The notes under the pieces: model-generated | Database searches by the model: none | Told to the model about the DNA's origin: nothing | Seen by the model: only the letters and a program-made list of their open reading frames with translations | Assembly (NCBI GenBank): GCA_965249965.1 | Contig: OZ252262.1 | Location: 744,001-808,000 of the forward strand | Direction of reading: 5' to 3' | Source: HXMU1420-13 sp965249965 | Lineage (GTDB): Bacteria > Bacteroidota > Rhodothermia > Balneolales > Balneolaceae | DNA length: 64,000 nucleotides | Translations under genes and position numbers: made by a program | Shown: piece after piece, positions 53,994 to 61,451 of the stretch | How the letters are laid out: every line of letters starts with the position of its first letter | How positions within the stretch are numbered: position 1 is the first letter of the stretch

Positions 53994-55219
53994 TTTGCCG
54001 GTAATAATTTTGATCTTACTTCACCGAAGCCTACACGAATTCCATCTTTTTCGCAATGTCCTTTCATAATTACCGTGTCGCCATCATTCAGAAATTTACG
54101 TTCTGATCCATCATTCAATTTAACAGGATTTTTCCCAGCCCAAGAAAGCTCCAGCATCGATCCGTAGGAATCCGGTGATTTGCCAGAAATAGTGCCTGAG
54201 GCCATCATATCACCCACATTTACGTTACAACCATTCACGGTATGATGAGCTAATTGCTGCGCCATATTCCAATACATATACTTGAAATTCGAGTTCGAAA
54301 CCAAGGTTGGCTCACTGCTTTCAGGCTGTATTTCCACAGTCAGATTCAGGTCAAAATTCAAAGCTCCCTGTGATTTCAGATAATCCAAAACAGGGGGATC
54401 TTGAACAGGTCCGGCCACTTTAAATGGCTCGAGAGCTTCCAAAGTTACCACCCATGGCGAGACTGATGAAGCAAAGCTTTTTCCTAAAAACGGTCCAAGT
54501 GGAACATATTCCCATTTCTGAATATCTCGAGCCGACCAATCATTAAATAGCACCATTCCAAAAATGTGATCCATCGCATTTTCTGTGCCGATTTGTTCAC
54601 CGAGTTCGGTGGGTTTGCCAACAATGAACGCCATTTCCAGCTCAAAATCCATGCGCTGTGATGGGCCGTACACTGGATCTCCCTCTGGTGGTTTGGTCTG
54701 TCCTTTCGGTCGATGAATATCCTCGCCAGAAACGATAATAGAAGAAGATCGCCCATGATATCCCACAGGTAAGTGCTTCCAGTTCGGGAGTAGCGCATTT
54801 TCTGGGTCACGGAACATTTTCCCAACATTAGTGGCGTGCTCAATGCTGGAATAAAAATCAGTATAGTCTCCAATTTGAACAGGAAGGTGCATTGAAACGT
54901 CAGCCATCGAAAACAATGCTGCTGAATCCTTTAACGGCGATGAATCATCACATAAATGTTGTTGCAGGGCCAGCCTCACATTGTTGGTAGTAGGTTTACC
55001 CAACGAGATGAAATCATTCAAAAATTCATTTTCTAAAACAAAGATTGGAAGTTGGAGATCACCAAAAATTCCTAAATCCTGCGCAAGAACCAGATCAACC
55101 ACTGAGTCACCAATAGCGACACCTACTCGTCTTGGCCCATCATGTACAGAAAAAATTCCAAATGGCAGATTATGGATTGAAAAATCAGAATCGGGAGAAA
55201 TAGTAAGCCAGGTGTTCAT
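53990..55219 (-). CDS. fahA: Fumarylacetoacetase
   Basis: The 409-residue hydrolase cleaves fumarylacetoacetate to fumarate and acetoacetate. It carries FSIHNLPFGIFSVHDGPRRVGVAIGDSVVDL in the N-domain, then PVGYHGRSSSIIVSGEDIHRPKGQ, MDFELEMAFIVGKPTELG, FGMVLFNDWSARDIQKWEYVPLGPFLGKSFASSVSPWVVTLEAL and GDMMASGTISG. These are all core FAH motifs and the length is normal. Overlap with the flavin reductase by four bases shows operon structure. The upstream gap holds three palindromic repeats. Confidence 0.97.
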   Translation of the reverse strand: MNTWLTISPDSDFSIHNLPFGIFSVHDGPRRVGVAIGDSVVDLVLAQDLGIFGDLQLPIFVLENEFLNDFISLGKPTTNNVRLALQQHLCDDSSPLKDSAALFSMADVSMHLPVQIGDYTDFYSSIEHATNVGKMFRDPENALLPNWKHLPVGYHGRSSSIIVSGEDIHRPKGQTKPPEGDPVYGPSQRMDFELEMAFIVGKPTELGEQIGTENAMDHIFGMVLFNDWSARDIQKWEYVPLGPFLGKSFASSVSPWVVTLEALEPFKVAGPVQDPPVLDYLKSQGALNFDLNLTVEIQPESSEPTLVSNSNFKYMYWNMAQQLAHHTVNGCNVNVGDMMASGTISGKSPDSYGSMLELSWAGKNPVKLNDGSERKFLNDGDTVIMKGHCEKDGIRVGFGEVRSKLLPAK

Positions 55220-55239
55220 TTGTGAAATTTTAACGATTG

Positions 55240-55371
55240 GGCCGATTCATAAATCGGCCGTACGGTTTAATTATTTATAAATCTGTAAGAGCAATTCATG
55301 AATTGCTCCTGCGAATTGTGTGAATAATGCATTTGTTTAAAAATCGTCGCGGGTCAATTCATGAATCGACC
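55240..55371. repeat. Three palindromic ATTCATRAAT repeats between hmgA and fahA
   Basis: Three similar palindromes occur: GGCCGATT-CATA-AATCGGCC (55240-55259), AGCAATTCATGAATTGCT (55290-55307, perfect) and GGTCAATTCATGAATCGACC (55352-55371, one mismatch). The first and third are each followed by GTACRG. They share an ATTCATRAAT core. They lie in an operon gap, so they may shape mRNA stability or be a dispersed repeat family. Confidence 0.65.
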
Positions 55372-55378
55372 GTACAGA

Positions 55379-56539
55379 TCACTTGTCCAACCAAGATTGA
55401 TAATACACACCATCATCAATGTCTAGCGCATTTTGTGTAACCTGCAATGGTTTGAAAGTATCCACCATAACAGCGTACTCTTCGGTTCCTTTTTTGCCGA
55501 TACTCGCTTCATAAGCTCCCGGATGTGGTCCATGTGGAATTCCAGCCGGATGCAATGAAATGTATCCTTCTTCCACATGATTTCGACTCATGAAATCACC
55601 TTCTGCATAATAAATCACTTCATCCGAATCGATGTTCGAGTGATTGTACGGCGCCGGAATTGCTTTGGGGTGATAATCGTACAAGCGTGGAACAAACGAG
55701 CACACCACAAAAGCGGACGTCTCAAAAGTTTGGTGCACTGGTGGCGGTTGATGAACCCGGCCGGTAATCGGTTCGAAATTGTAAATCGAAAAACCATACG
55801 GGAAATTATACCCATCCCAACCAATCACATCAAATGGATGCGAAGCATAGGTTAGTTGATGAATCATTCCCTGCTTTTTGATTTTCATCAGGAACTCGCC
55901 TTTCTCGTCATAGGTCTCCAGTTCAGTCGGGAGCTTCAAATCGCGCTCACAATATGGAGAATGCTCCAAATATTGCCCAAACCAATTGCGATATCTCTTT
56001 GGAGAATAAATTGGCACAAAAGATTCAGTGATGAAATGGCGGTTGTTCTCATCATTAAAAGAAATTTGATAAATCATCCCACGAGGAATCAGCAGGTAAT
56101 CGCCGGGCACGAATTCAATATTTCCAATAAAAGTTCTCAAAACTCCACTTCCTTTATGGATGTAAATCAGCTCATCCGCATCGGTATTTTTATAGAAGTA
56201 TTCGGTAAGTGATTTTCTTGGGGCTGCTAAATGAAGGGTTACATCGCTGTTCGTTAAAATCGGCTCTCTCGACTCCAAATAATCATCTTTTGGAGCTATG
56301 TCGAGCCCTTTCAGCATCATCGATTTCATGTTATTTCCTATCGCCACTTTCGGCGATACATCGATTGCATCACCGACTTCTGCAACCATGGTCGGGCGAT
56401 GTATGTGATACGAGAGTGTCGACATTCCATCAAAGCCGATGGTGCCAAACAGTTGCTCGTAGTATAAATTTCCATCCGGTTTGCGGAATTGGGTGTGCCG
56501 CTTGGGCGGGATTTTTCCTAGGCGATGGTAAATTGGCAT
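55379..56539 (-). CDS. hmgA: Homogentisate 1,2-dioxygenase
   Basis: The 386-residue protein opens homogentisate to maleylacetoacetate with Fe(II). The Bacteroidota form is shorter than the 440-residue human one. It has ELIYIHKGSGVLRTFIGNIEFVPGDYLLIPRGMIYQI, WDGYNFPYGFSIYNFEPITGRVHQPPPVHQTFETSAFVVCSFVPRLYDYHP and HPAGIPHGPHPGAYEASIGKK, with iron-binding histidines and glutamate. It is the first gene of the operon with fahA, flavin reductase and acetoacetate-CoA ligase. The operator palindrome is 66 bases upstream. No maleylacetoacetate isomerase was seen in the window. Confidence 0.94.
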   Translation of the reverse strand: MPIYHRLGKIPPKRHTQFRKPDGNLYYEQLFGTIGFDGMSTLSYHIHRPTMVAEVGDAIDVSPKVAIGNNMKSMMLKGLDIAPKDDYLESREPILTNSDVTLHLAAPRKSLTEYFYKNTDADELIYIHKGSGVLRTFIGNIEFVPGDYLLIPRGMIYQISFNDENNRHFITESFVPIYSPKRYRNWFGQYLEHSPYCERDLKLPTELETYDEKGEFLMKIKKQGMIHQLTYASHPFDVIGWDGYNFPYGFSIYNFEPITGRVHQPPPVHQTFETSAFVVCSFVPRLYDYHPKAIPAPYNHSNIDSDEVIYYAEGDFMSRNHVEEGYISLHPAGIPHGPHPGAYEASIGKKGTEEYAVMVDTFKPLQVTQNALDIDDGVYYQSWLDK

Positions 56540-56604
56540 AGATCTTCTCTTTGATTAGTTAGGCTACTGAATTATATCGAATTCAACACTTCGAGGCTGA
56601 AAAA

Positions 56605-56620
56605 AGTTGCTATAGCAACT
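56605..56620. promoter_or_regulatory. Palindromic operator between hmgA and the Pycsar-effector-like gene
   Basis: AGTTGCTATAGCAACT is a perfect 16-base palindrome; with the following AATTTT it matches the hpd operator at 46549-46574 over 19 of 20 bases. It lies 66 bases upstream of hmgA and 61 bases upstream of the divergent gene at 56681. Confidence 0.7.
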
Positions 56621-56680
56621 AATTTTAAGTTGATAAGATTCTTTGCTAATTCTCTATATTCTATTCGGTTAAAATTAGTT

Positions 56681-57247
56681 ATGGCAGAAGAGAACAAACC
56701 AAAAAAGAAAAAGTTAGGATCGGTAAAACGAGGCGTTTCGGATATGTTCCGGACTTCCTACCGTACACACATCGAGCTGAGTGCAATTGCTGATAATAAA
56801 TCGAACATAATGATTTCGATAAACGGGATAATAATCTCCATCATCATTGCTTCAATTTCTCCAAAAATCGATTCTAATCCCTGGTTACTAATACCAACCG
56901 CTGTACTTTTGTTAACCTGCCTGGGATCGATGGTTTATGCTGTATTGTCTGCTCGTCCGCGAGTTAGTAAAGAGCCCGTAACATTAGACGATGTGAGGGA
57001 TAACAAAGCTAATATTCTGTTTTTTGGAAATTTTCACACCATGGCTCGCGCCGATTATGTGGAAGGAATGGAAGAACTAATGCAGGATTCAACTCGACTA
57101 TACGATAATATGGCACGAGACATTCATGGCTTGGGCGTTGTGCTGGCAAAAAAATACCGACTGCTTCGCATTTCCTATAATATTTTTATGGTGGGACTAA
57201 TTCTCTCTGTCTTCAGCTTTATAGGAGTATTTGCGCTGGTTGTTTGA
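56681..57247 (+). CDS. Pycsar-effector-like (PycTM/DUF5706) membrane protein
   Basis: I chose the ATG at 56681 (188 residues); the longer frame from 56630 has a hydrophobic stretch without a conserved start. The family hallmark is RTHIELSAIADNKSNIMISINGIIISIIIASI (about 25-55) followed by a second membrane helix (WLLIPTAVLLLTCLGSMVYAVLSARP), a loop with NKANILFFGNFHTMARADYVEGMEELM and a C-terminal helix (ISYNIFMVGLILSVFSFIGVFALV). In Pycsar defence, such proteins are activated by cCMP or cUMP and damage the membrane. No pyrimidine cyclase is adjacent. It is divergent from hmgA. Confidence 0.82.
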   Translation: MAEENKPKKKKLGSVKRGVSDMFRTSYRTHIELSAIADNKSNIMISINGIIISIIIASISPKIDSNPWLLIPTAVLLLTCLGSMVYAVLSARPRVSKEPVTLDDVRDNKANILFFGNFHTMARADYVEGMEELMQDSTRLYDNMARDIHGLGVVLAKKYRLLRISYNIFMVGLILSVFSFIGVFALVV

Positions 57248-57258
57248 TTGTTTTTTTC

Positions 57259-57295
57259 TTTACCAAGAGAGGGCTTAAACCCCTCTCTTGGTAAA
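57259..57295. terminator. Long hairpin between convergent genes
   Basis: Perfect 15-base arms (TTTACCAAGAGAGGG and its complement) enclose a 7-base loop. A T-run lies on the left side, not after the hairpin, so it is not a textbook terminator; it lies between convergent genes and could stop both. Confidence 0.5.
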
Positions 57296-57300
57296 ATGAA

Positions 57301-57507
57301 TCATTCCTCGTTACTAATATTCTTATACGCCTCTGTAATCCGTTGATTCATTAAACGGCGGTAGTTTTTAAACTCGTATTCGCTTACTGTGAATTCTGAT
57401 TTGTATTCACCATCAAAACATTGGATGAGCAATTTATTCGGCCGATCTGCTTTTACAACGGTCACCTGAACTGCGCCTAATTTATACGATTCGATGGGGT
57501 CTGACAT
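57301..57507 (-). CDS. Hypothetical protein, 68 residues
   Basis: I do not recognise the protein. I chose the ATG at 57507 (68 residues, MSDPIESYKLG start) because a Bacteroidota-type promoter lies just upstream (TTG, 17 bases, TATCTTTC, on the minus strand at about 57538-57565). The longer ORF to 57561 is possible but would start within it. The sequence is mixed beta/alpha (AVQVTVVKADRPNKLLIQCFDGEYKSEFTVSEYEFKNYRRLM). It converges with the Pycsar-effector-like gene and is divergent from the thioredoxin-like gene. Confidence 0.6.
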   Translation of the reverse strand: MSDPIESYKLGAVQVTVVKADRPNKLLIQCFDGEYKSEFTVSEYEFKNYRRLMNQRITEAYKNISNEE

Positions 57508-57587
57508 AAATTGTAAATGGATTGCGTTTAGAATTTCGAAAGATAGTATTTTAACCATCAACCAATGAGAAAGAGTTCAAATTCTCC

Positions 57588-58043
57588 ATGAATAAAAAAG
57601 TATTTATTTTCATTGTTATTGCAGGCTTCATTGGGGTGTATTTTGTCTATGTCATGAAAAGTACAGCTCCGATAGAAATTGAAAATGCCCCCGATTGGAT
57701 GACTCTTGCAGACGCCCAGGAAGAAGCACGTGCCTCTGATAAACTTATTCTCGTTGATGTATACGAAGTGGGTTGCAAGTACTGCCGTGCCATGGAGCGT
57801 GAAGTTTATCCCGATTCTACTGTTCGTGCAGTATTAGACGCGGGATACATTCCTGCAAAAGTGGATGGTAACTCTGAAGAACTGATTACATTTAATGGCG
57901 AAGAAATTATGTCGCGTCAATGGGCACAAAACTACGGGGTTTTTGTTTTTCCCGGCACGCTTATTATCGATGCTGATGGTGAGCTCTTAAAATCCAGAAC
58001 CGGATTCATGAATGTGGATGAACTCCGCCGCTTTCTTTATTAA
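57588..58043 (+). CDS. Thioredoxin-fold protein (exported or anchored)
   Basis: The 151-residue protein has an N-terminal signal anchor (KVFIFIVIAGFIGVYFVYV), then a thioredoxin-like domain: DKLILVDVYEVGCKYCRAMEREVYPD with the CKYC redox pair and later GVFVFPGTLIIDADGELLKSRTGFMNVDEL. It resembles SoxW/YyaL-type periplasmic thioredoxins rather than cytoplasmic Trx. A role in folding, reducing or repairing envelope proteins is possible. purU follows 6 bases downstream. Confidence 0.88.
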   Translation: MNKKVFIFIVIAGFIGVYFVYVMKSTAPIEIENAPDWMTLADAQEEARASDKLILVDVYEVGCKYCRAMEREVYPDSTVRAVLDAGYIPAKVDGNSEELITFNGEEIMSRQWAQNYGVFVFPGTLIIDADGELLKSRTGFMNVDELRRFLY

Positions 58044-58049
58044 TTCTTT

Positions 58050-58913
58050 ATGTCATACTCCGACCACGCCATCTTACGAATTCACTGTGATGATCAGCCC
58101 GGTATTATTGCGGCTGTAACTCAGTTTGTTCACCGGCATGGTGGAAATATTGTGGATCTGGATCAGCATACTGATTCATCTCGCAGTAAATTTTACATGA
58201 GAATATCATGGGAAATGGAGCAGTTTGATTTAACGCATGAAGAAGTCCGGGCTCAGATTGAAACCTCCCTTGCCGTTCCTTTTAATTTCCATTGGAAACT
58301 GAATTTTACTTCACAACCAATGCGATTGGGTCTTTTTGTTTCCAGGCACCTTCATTGTTTGTACGATATTCTTGGAAGATGGCAAACCAAAGAGTGGGAT
58401 GTTGACATACCACTTATAATCAGCAACCATGAAGATGCCCGCGATGTGGCTGAAAAATTTAATATCGAATTTCAGCACCTTCCTATCACCAAAGAAAATA
58501 AACTGGCACAAGAGAAGAAGCAGAGAGATTTACTTGAACTGCACAACATCGATTTAGTAATTTTAGCAAGATACATGCAGATACTTTCTGGTGATTTTAT
58601 TGATGCCTGGCGAAACAACATCATAAATATTCACCATTCGTTTTTGCCTGCTTTCCCCGGAGCCAGGCCTTATCACTCTGCATTTGAACGCGGAGTTAAA
58701 ATTATTGGAGCAACCAGCCATTATGTGACCGAAGATTTAGACGAAGGCCCAATTATTGAGCAAGACATCGTTCGGGTAACCCATCGTGATGATATTGACG
58801 ATCTTGTAAGAAAAGGGCGCGACCTTGAAACGCTGGTACTGTCTCGCGCTGTTTGGACACACATACAACGCAAGACTTTGGTCACCGATAACAGAACCAT
58901 CATCTTTAACTAA
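58050..58913 (+). CDS. purU: Formyltetrahydrofolate deformylase
   Basis: The 287-residue enzyme hydrolyses 10-formyl-THF to THF and formate. It has an N-terminal ACT domain (ILRIHCDDQPGIIAAVTQFVHRHGGNIVDLDQHTD) and a formyltransferase domain: NNIINIHHSFLPAFPGARPYHSAFERGVKIIGATSHYVTEDLDEGPIIEQD with the catalytic His and Asp. It keeps the folate pool balanced. The gene follows thioredoxin at 6 bases and is followed at 9 bases by the sugar dehydrogenase, so the three are likely one operon. Confidence 0.95.
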   Translation: MSYSDHAILRIHCDDQPGIIAAVTQFVHRHGGNIVDLDQHTDSSRSKFYMRISWEMEQFDLTHEEVRAQIETSLAVPFNFHWKLNFTSQPMRLGLFVSRHLHCLYDILGRWQTKEWDVDIPLIISNHEDARDVAEKFNIEFQHLPITKENKLAQEKKQRDLLELHNIDLVILARYMQILSGDFIDAWRNNIINIHHSFLPAFPGARPYHSAFERGVKIIGATSHYVTEDLDEGPIIEQDIVRVTHRDDIDDLVRKGRDLETLVLSRAVWTHIQRKTLVTDNRTIIFN

Positions 58914-58922
58914 GATAATCAC

Positions 58923-60020
58923 ATGAAACCACTACAAACTATATTCTTATTCTTACTTGGACTGATGTTTATCACTCCGGTAAATGCCCAAAATTATGAA
59001 GCCGAACTCTACGTAGAAGGCATTGATGTTCCCTGGGGTATGGCATGGTTACCAAATGGCGATATGCTTGTAACAGAACGTGAAGGAGCACTTTACCATA
59101 TTCGTGATGGCGAAATTGTAACCACCGTAGGTAATCTTCCTGATGATATTGATGCTAACGGTCAGGGCGGATTTCTGGATGTTGATGTTCACCCTAATTA
59201 TGATGAAAATGGATGGATTTACTTTTCATATTCCTCTTCATCTGGCGAGGGAGAAGGTTCTAATACGGCAATTATTCGCGCCCAATTAGATAATGACGCT
59301 CTTTCAAACATCGAGACTCTATATAAGGCAACCCCTAATTCTCGAAGGGGACAGCACTATGGTTCGCGTATCGAGTTTGATAAGGACGGTTATCTGTTCT
59401 TCACGATTGGAGACCGAGGTAACCGAGACGTACTCCCTCAAGATTTATCGAAAGATGGTGGAAAAGTATATCGTATCCATGATGACGGAAATATCCCTGA
59501 AGACAATCCGTTTTATGGGCAGAACGACGCCCTTCCAGCAGTTTGGTCTTATGGACACCGTAACCAACAAGGCATGGCAATGAATCCGGTTACCGGAGTA
59601 ATGTGGGCACACGAACATGGCCCGCGCGGTGGTGATGAAGTTAATATCATTAAGCCAGGCGCAAATTATGGCTGGCCGATTTTAAGCTTTGGTATTAATT
59701 ATAGCGGCACTTCTTTTGCAGAAGGCACCTATCGTGAGGGGATGGAGCCCCCTGCAACTTACTGGGATCCATCCATTGCCCCTTCAGGTATGACATTTGT
59801 TACAAGTGATGTTTATCCAGATTGGAAAGGTCATTTATTAGTTGGATCACTAAAATTTGCTCAACTTCAATTACTAGAATTAGATGGCGATAATATTGTT
59901 AACCGCACAGAAAAACTCGGTGGGATTGGGCGAGTTCGCAGTCTCAAACAAGCTCCGGATGGTTACATTTATGTTGGAACTACCAGGGGTGGAATCCACC
60001 GGATTGTGCCAGCTGAATAA
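58923..60020 (+). CDS. PQQ-dependent sugar dehydrogenase (YliI/Asd-like)
   Basis: The 365-residue protein has a signal peptide (IFLFLLGLMFITPVNAQ). It then has the soluble aldose-dehydrogenase beta-propeller: VPWGMAWLPNGDMLVTEREGALYHI, GGFLDVDVHPNYDENGWIYFSYS, SRIEFDKDGYLFFTIGDRGNRD, WSYGHRNQQGMAMNPVTGVMWAHEHGPRGGDEVN and GRVRSLKQAPDGYIYVGTTRGGIHRI. The relatives bind PQQ and calcium and oxidise aldoses in the periplasm. It ends an operon with purU and a terminator at 60046. Confidence 0.9.
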   Translation: MKPLQTIFLFLLGLMFITPVNAQNYEAELYVEGIDVPWGMAWLPNGDMLVTEREGALYHIRDGEIVTTVGNLPDDIDANGQGGFLDVDVHPNYDENGWIYFSYSSSSGEGEGSNTAIIRAQLDNDALSNIETLYKATPNSRRGQHYGSRIEFDKDGYLFFTIGDRGNRDVLPQDLSKDGGKVYRIHDDGNIPEDNPFYGQNDALPAVWSYGHRNQQGMAMNPVTGVMWAHEHGPRGGDEVNIIKPGANYGWPILSFGINYSGTSFAEGTYREGMEPPATYWDPSIAPSGMTFVTSDVYPDWKGHLLVGSLKFAQLQLLELDGDNIVNRTEKLGGIGRVRSLKQAPDGYIYVGTTRGGIHRIVPAE

Positions 60021-60045
60021 CTATTATTCACGCTAACAGTTTTAT

Positions 60046-60076
60046 AAGCTCGAATGATATTTCGGGCTTTTTTTAT
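60046..60076 (+). terminator. Intrinsic terminator after the sugar dehydrogenase gene
   Basis: The arms AAGCTCGAA and TTCGGGCTT (one T-G pair) enclose TGATAT and run into a T-tract. It lies 25 bases after the stop and overlaps the end of the convergent glycosyltransferase gene. Confidence 0.8.
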
Positions 60077-61194
60077 TTATAAATAACTTCGTAGTCATCA
60101 CCCTTCCAGGCAGCCGTTCTTTTAATTAAAGGAATGAGTGGTATCCATATATAAATATAAAAGGTGTAGAAAAACGCGAGTGGTAATAGGCGTAAGTTTT
60201 TCTTTGCAGCCATTCTGTGTTTAAACGTTACAGACATTATAACCTCACTGAGCGACTTCAAAGTTAAGAATAGAAGCGCTAAAACGAAGTCAGTAGCAAA
60301 AAAGTAAATAAACCCAACTATCATCGGGAAAAAAATTATCTCAAGAATCAGAATTACTAAGAATAAGCCAACACCGGCTTTTTCCAAGCCACCTATTAAC
60401 CAACGTACTTGCTGGCTTTGTAGTTGATCAAAATTAGCAACCGCTGTAGTTAAAACTCTGGTGTATTTATCGTAGTGATATGTAGTCTTAAAACCCTGAT
60501 CGTGTGAGAGCCTAAAAAGTGCAATGTCTTCAGCTATTCGAAAATCTGCCTTTTCAAGTCCACCACCACTATCGTAAACTGATTTACGAATCGCCATATT
60601 TGGACCTAATGCATGAAACGCCATGCCAAATCCAGAAATCCCAAAGCCAAATAGCAATCTTCCACAACTGGCAATTCGTTCAAGCGAACCTATAAGATTA
60701 TCATTTTTGGTGTCCATCGCACCGGTAATAATTCCGGTTTTTTCATCCACACCATCTAACATGTGCTTTAGCCATGTTGAGGGGACCTCGCAATCTGCAT
60801 CGGTTATAAACAACCATTCGCCGGTAGCTTTTGATGCAGCAAAGGAAATTCCACGAGCCTTGGCTTCTAAATGTGTAGTTGGGAATTCGCTGCTAGAATA
60901 AAACTCAATATTTGAATGTTCAGTTGCAGCTTTTTTTAGGATGTCTGGAGTCGAATCAGTGGAAAGATCGTCAATAAGAATAATTTGCAGCTTCTCAGCG
61001 GGATAATCCAGCTCTGTAAGTGAACGTACACATGCTACAACATCTCTTTCTTCATTTCTACATGATACTAATACAGATACGGATGGGAGCTGTGATGTGA
61101 TTGCTTTAGAAACCGGTAGGCGGTAAATGCCAATAGTGATTATAATCGCAAAAATGAGATAAATGCCAATAACACTGGCAAATAAGTAAATCAC
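60073..61194 (-). CDS. GT2-family glycosyltransferase, membrane
   Basis: The 373-residue protein starts with a membrane helix (FASVIGIYLIFAIIITIGIY), then a GT-A domain (SVSVLVSCRNEERDVVACVRSLTELDYPAEKLQIILIDDLSTDSTPDIL, DxD in FITDADCEVPSTWLKHML), and a C-terminal QQVRWLIGGLEKAG (QxxRW) with three hydrophobic segments after it (FLVILILEIIFFPMIVGFIYFF and others). The QxxRW motif marks processive or lipid-linked glycosyltransferases. The start overlaps the ACP gene by 4 bases. It probably decorates the lipid made by the upstream fatty-acid-type genes. Confidence 0.88.
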   Translation of the reverse strand: MIYLFASVIGIYLIFAIIITIGIYRLPVSKAITSQLPSVSVLVSCRNEERDVVACVRSLTELDYPAEKLQIILIDDLSTDSTPDILKKAATEHSNIEFYSSSEFPTTHLEAKARGISFAASKATGEWLFITDADCEVPSTWLKHMLDGVDEKTGIITGAMDTKNDNLIGSLERIASCGRLLFGFGISGFGMAFHALGPNMAIRKSVYDSGGGLEKADFRIAEDIALFRLSHDQGFKTTYHYDKYTRVLTTAVANFDQLQSQQVRWLIGGLEKAGVGLFLVILILEIIFFPMIVGFIYFFATDFVLALLFLTLKSLSEVIMSVTFKHRMAAKKNLRLLPLAFFYTFYIYIWIPLIPLIKRTAAWKGDDYEVIYK

Positions 61195-61451
61195 TTCTCT
61201 TTAATCTTCTCGTCGATAAGGTCAATTAAACTTTGTACCGTACCCAATTCCATGATCGCATCGTTGTCAATGGTTAACTCAAACTCATTTTCAATATCAA
61301 TAACCATATCTATTACATAAAACGAGTCTAAGCCAAGGTCGTTGATTATATGAGCATCGGGCGACACATCTTGATTTAAATCGATTTCGTCTTCGTCAAT
61401 GTAATTCTTAATGATGTCTTTTAGTTTTTCAACTATTTCTTCTTGGCTCAT
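61191..61451 (-). CDS. Acyl carrier protein
   Basis: The 86-residue acidic protein has the ACP pattern: VEKLKDIIKNYIDEDEIDLNQDVSPDAHIINDLGLDSFYVIDMVIDIENEFELTIDNDAIMELGTVQSLIDLI. The phosphopantetheine serine is S43 in GLDSFY, where DSL is more usual. It is not the housekeeping ACP: it is part of a small operon with its own ketosynthase and dehydratase. It overlaps its neighbours by 4 bases on both sides. Confidence 0.93.
   Translation of the reverse strand: MSQEEIVEKLKDIIKNYIDEDEIDLNQDVSPDAHIINDLGLDSFYVIDMVIDIENEFELTIDNDAIMELGTVQSLIDLIDEKIKEK

Noticed and set aside
57250..57295. Classical intrinsic terminator for the Pycsar-effector-like gene
   Set aside because: The T-run is before, not after, the hairpin on the plus strand, so it was kept only as a hairpin of uncertain role.
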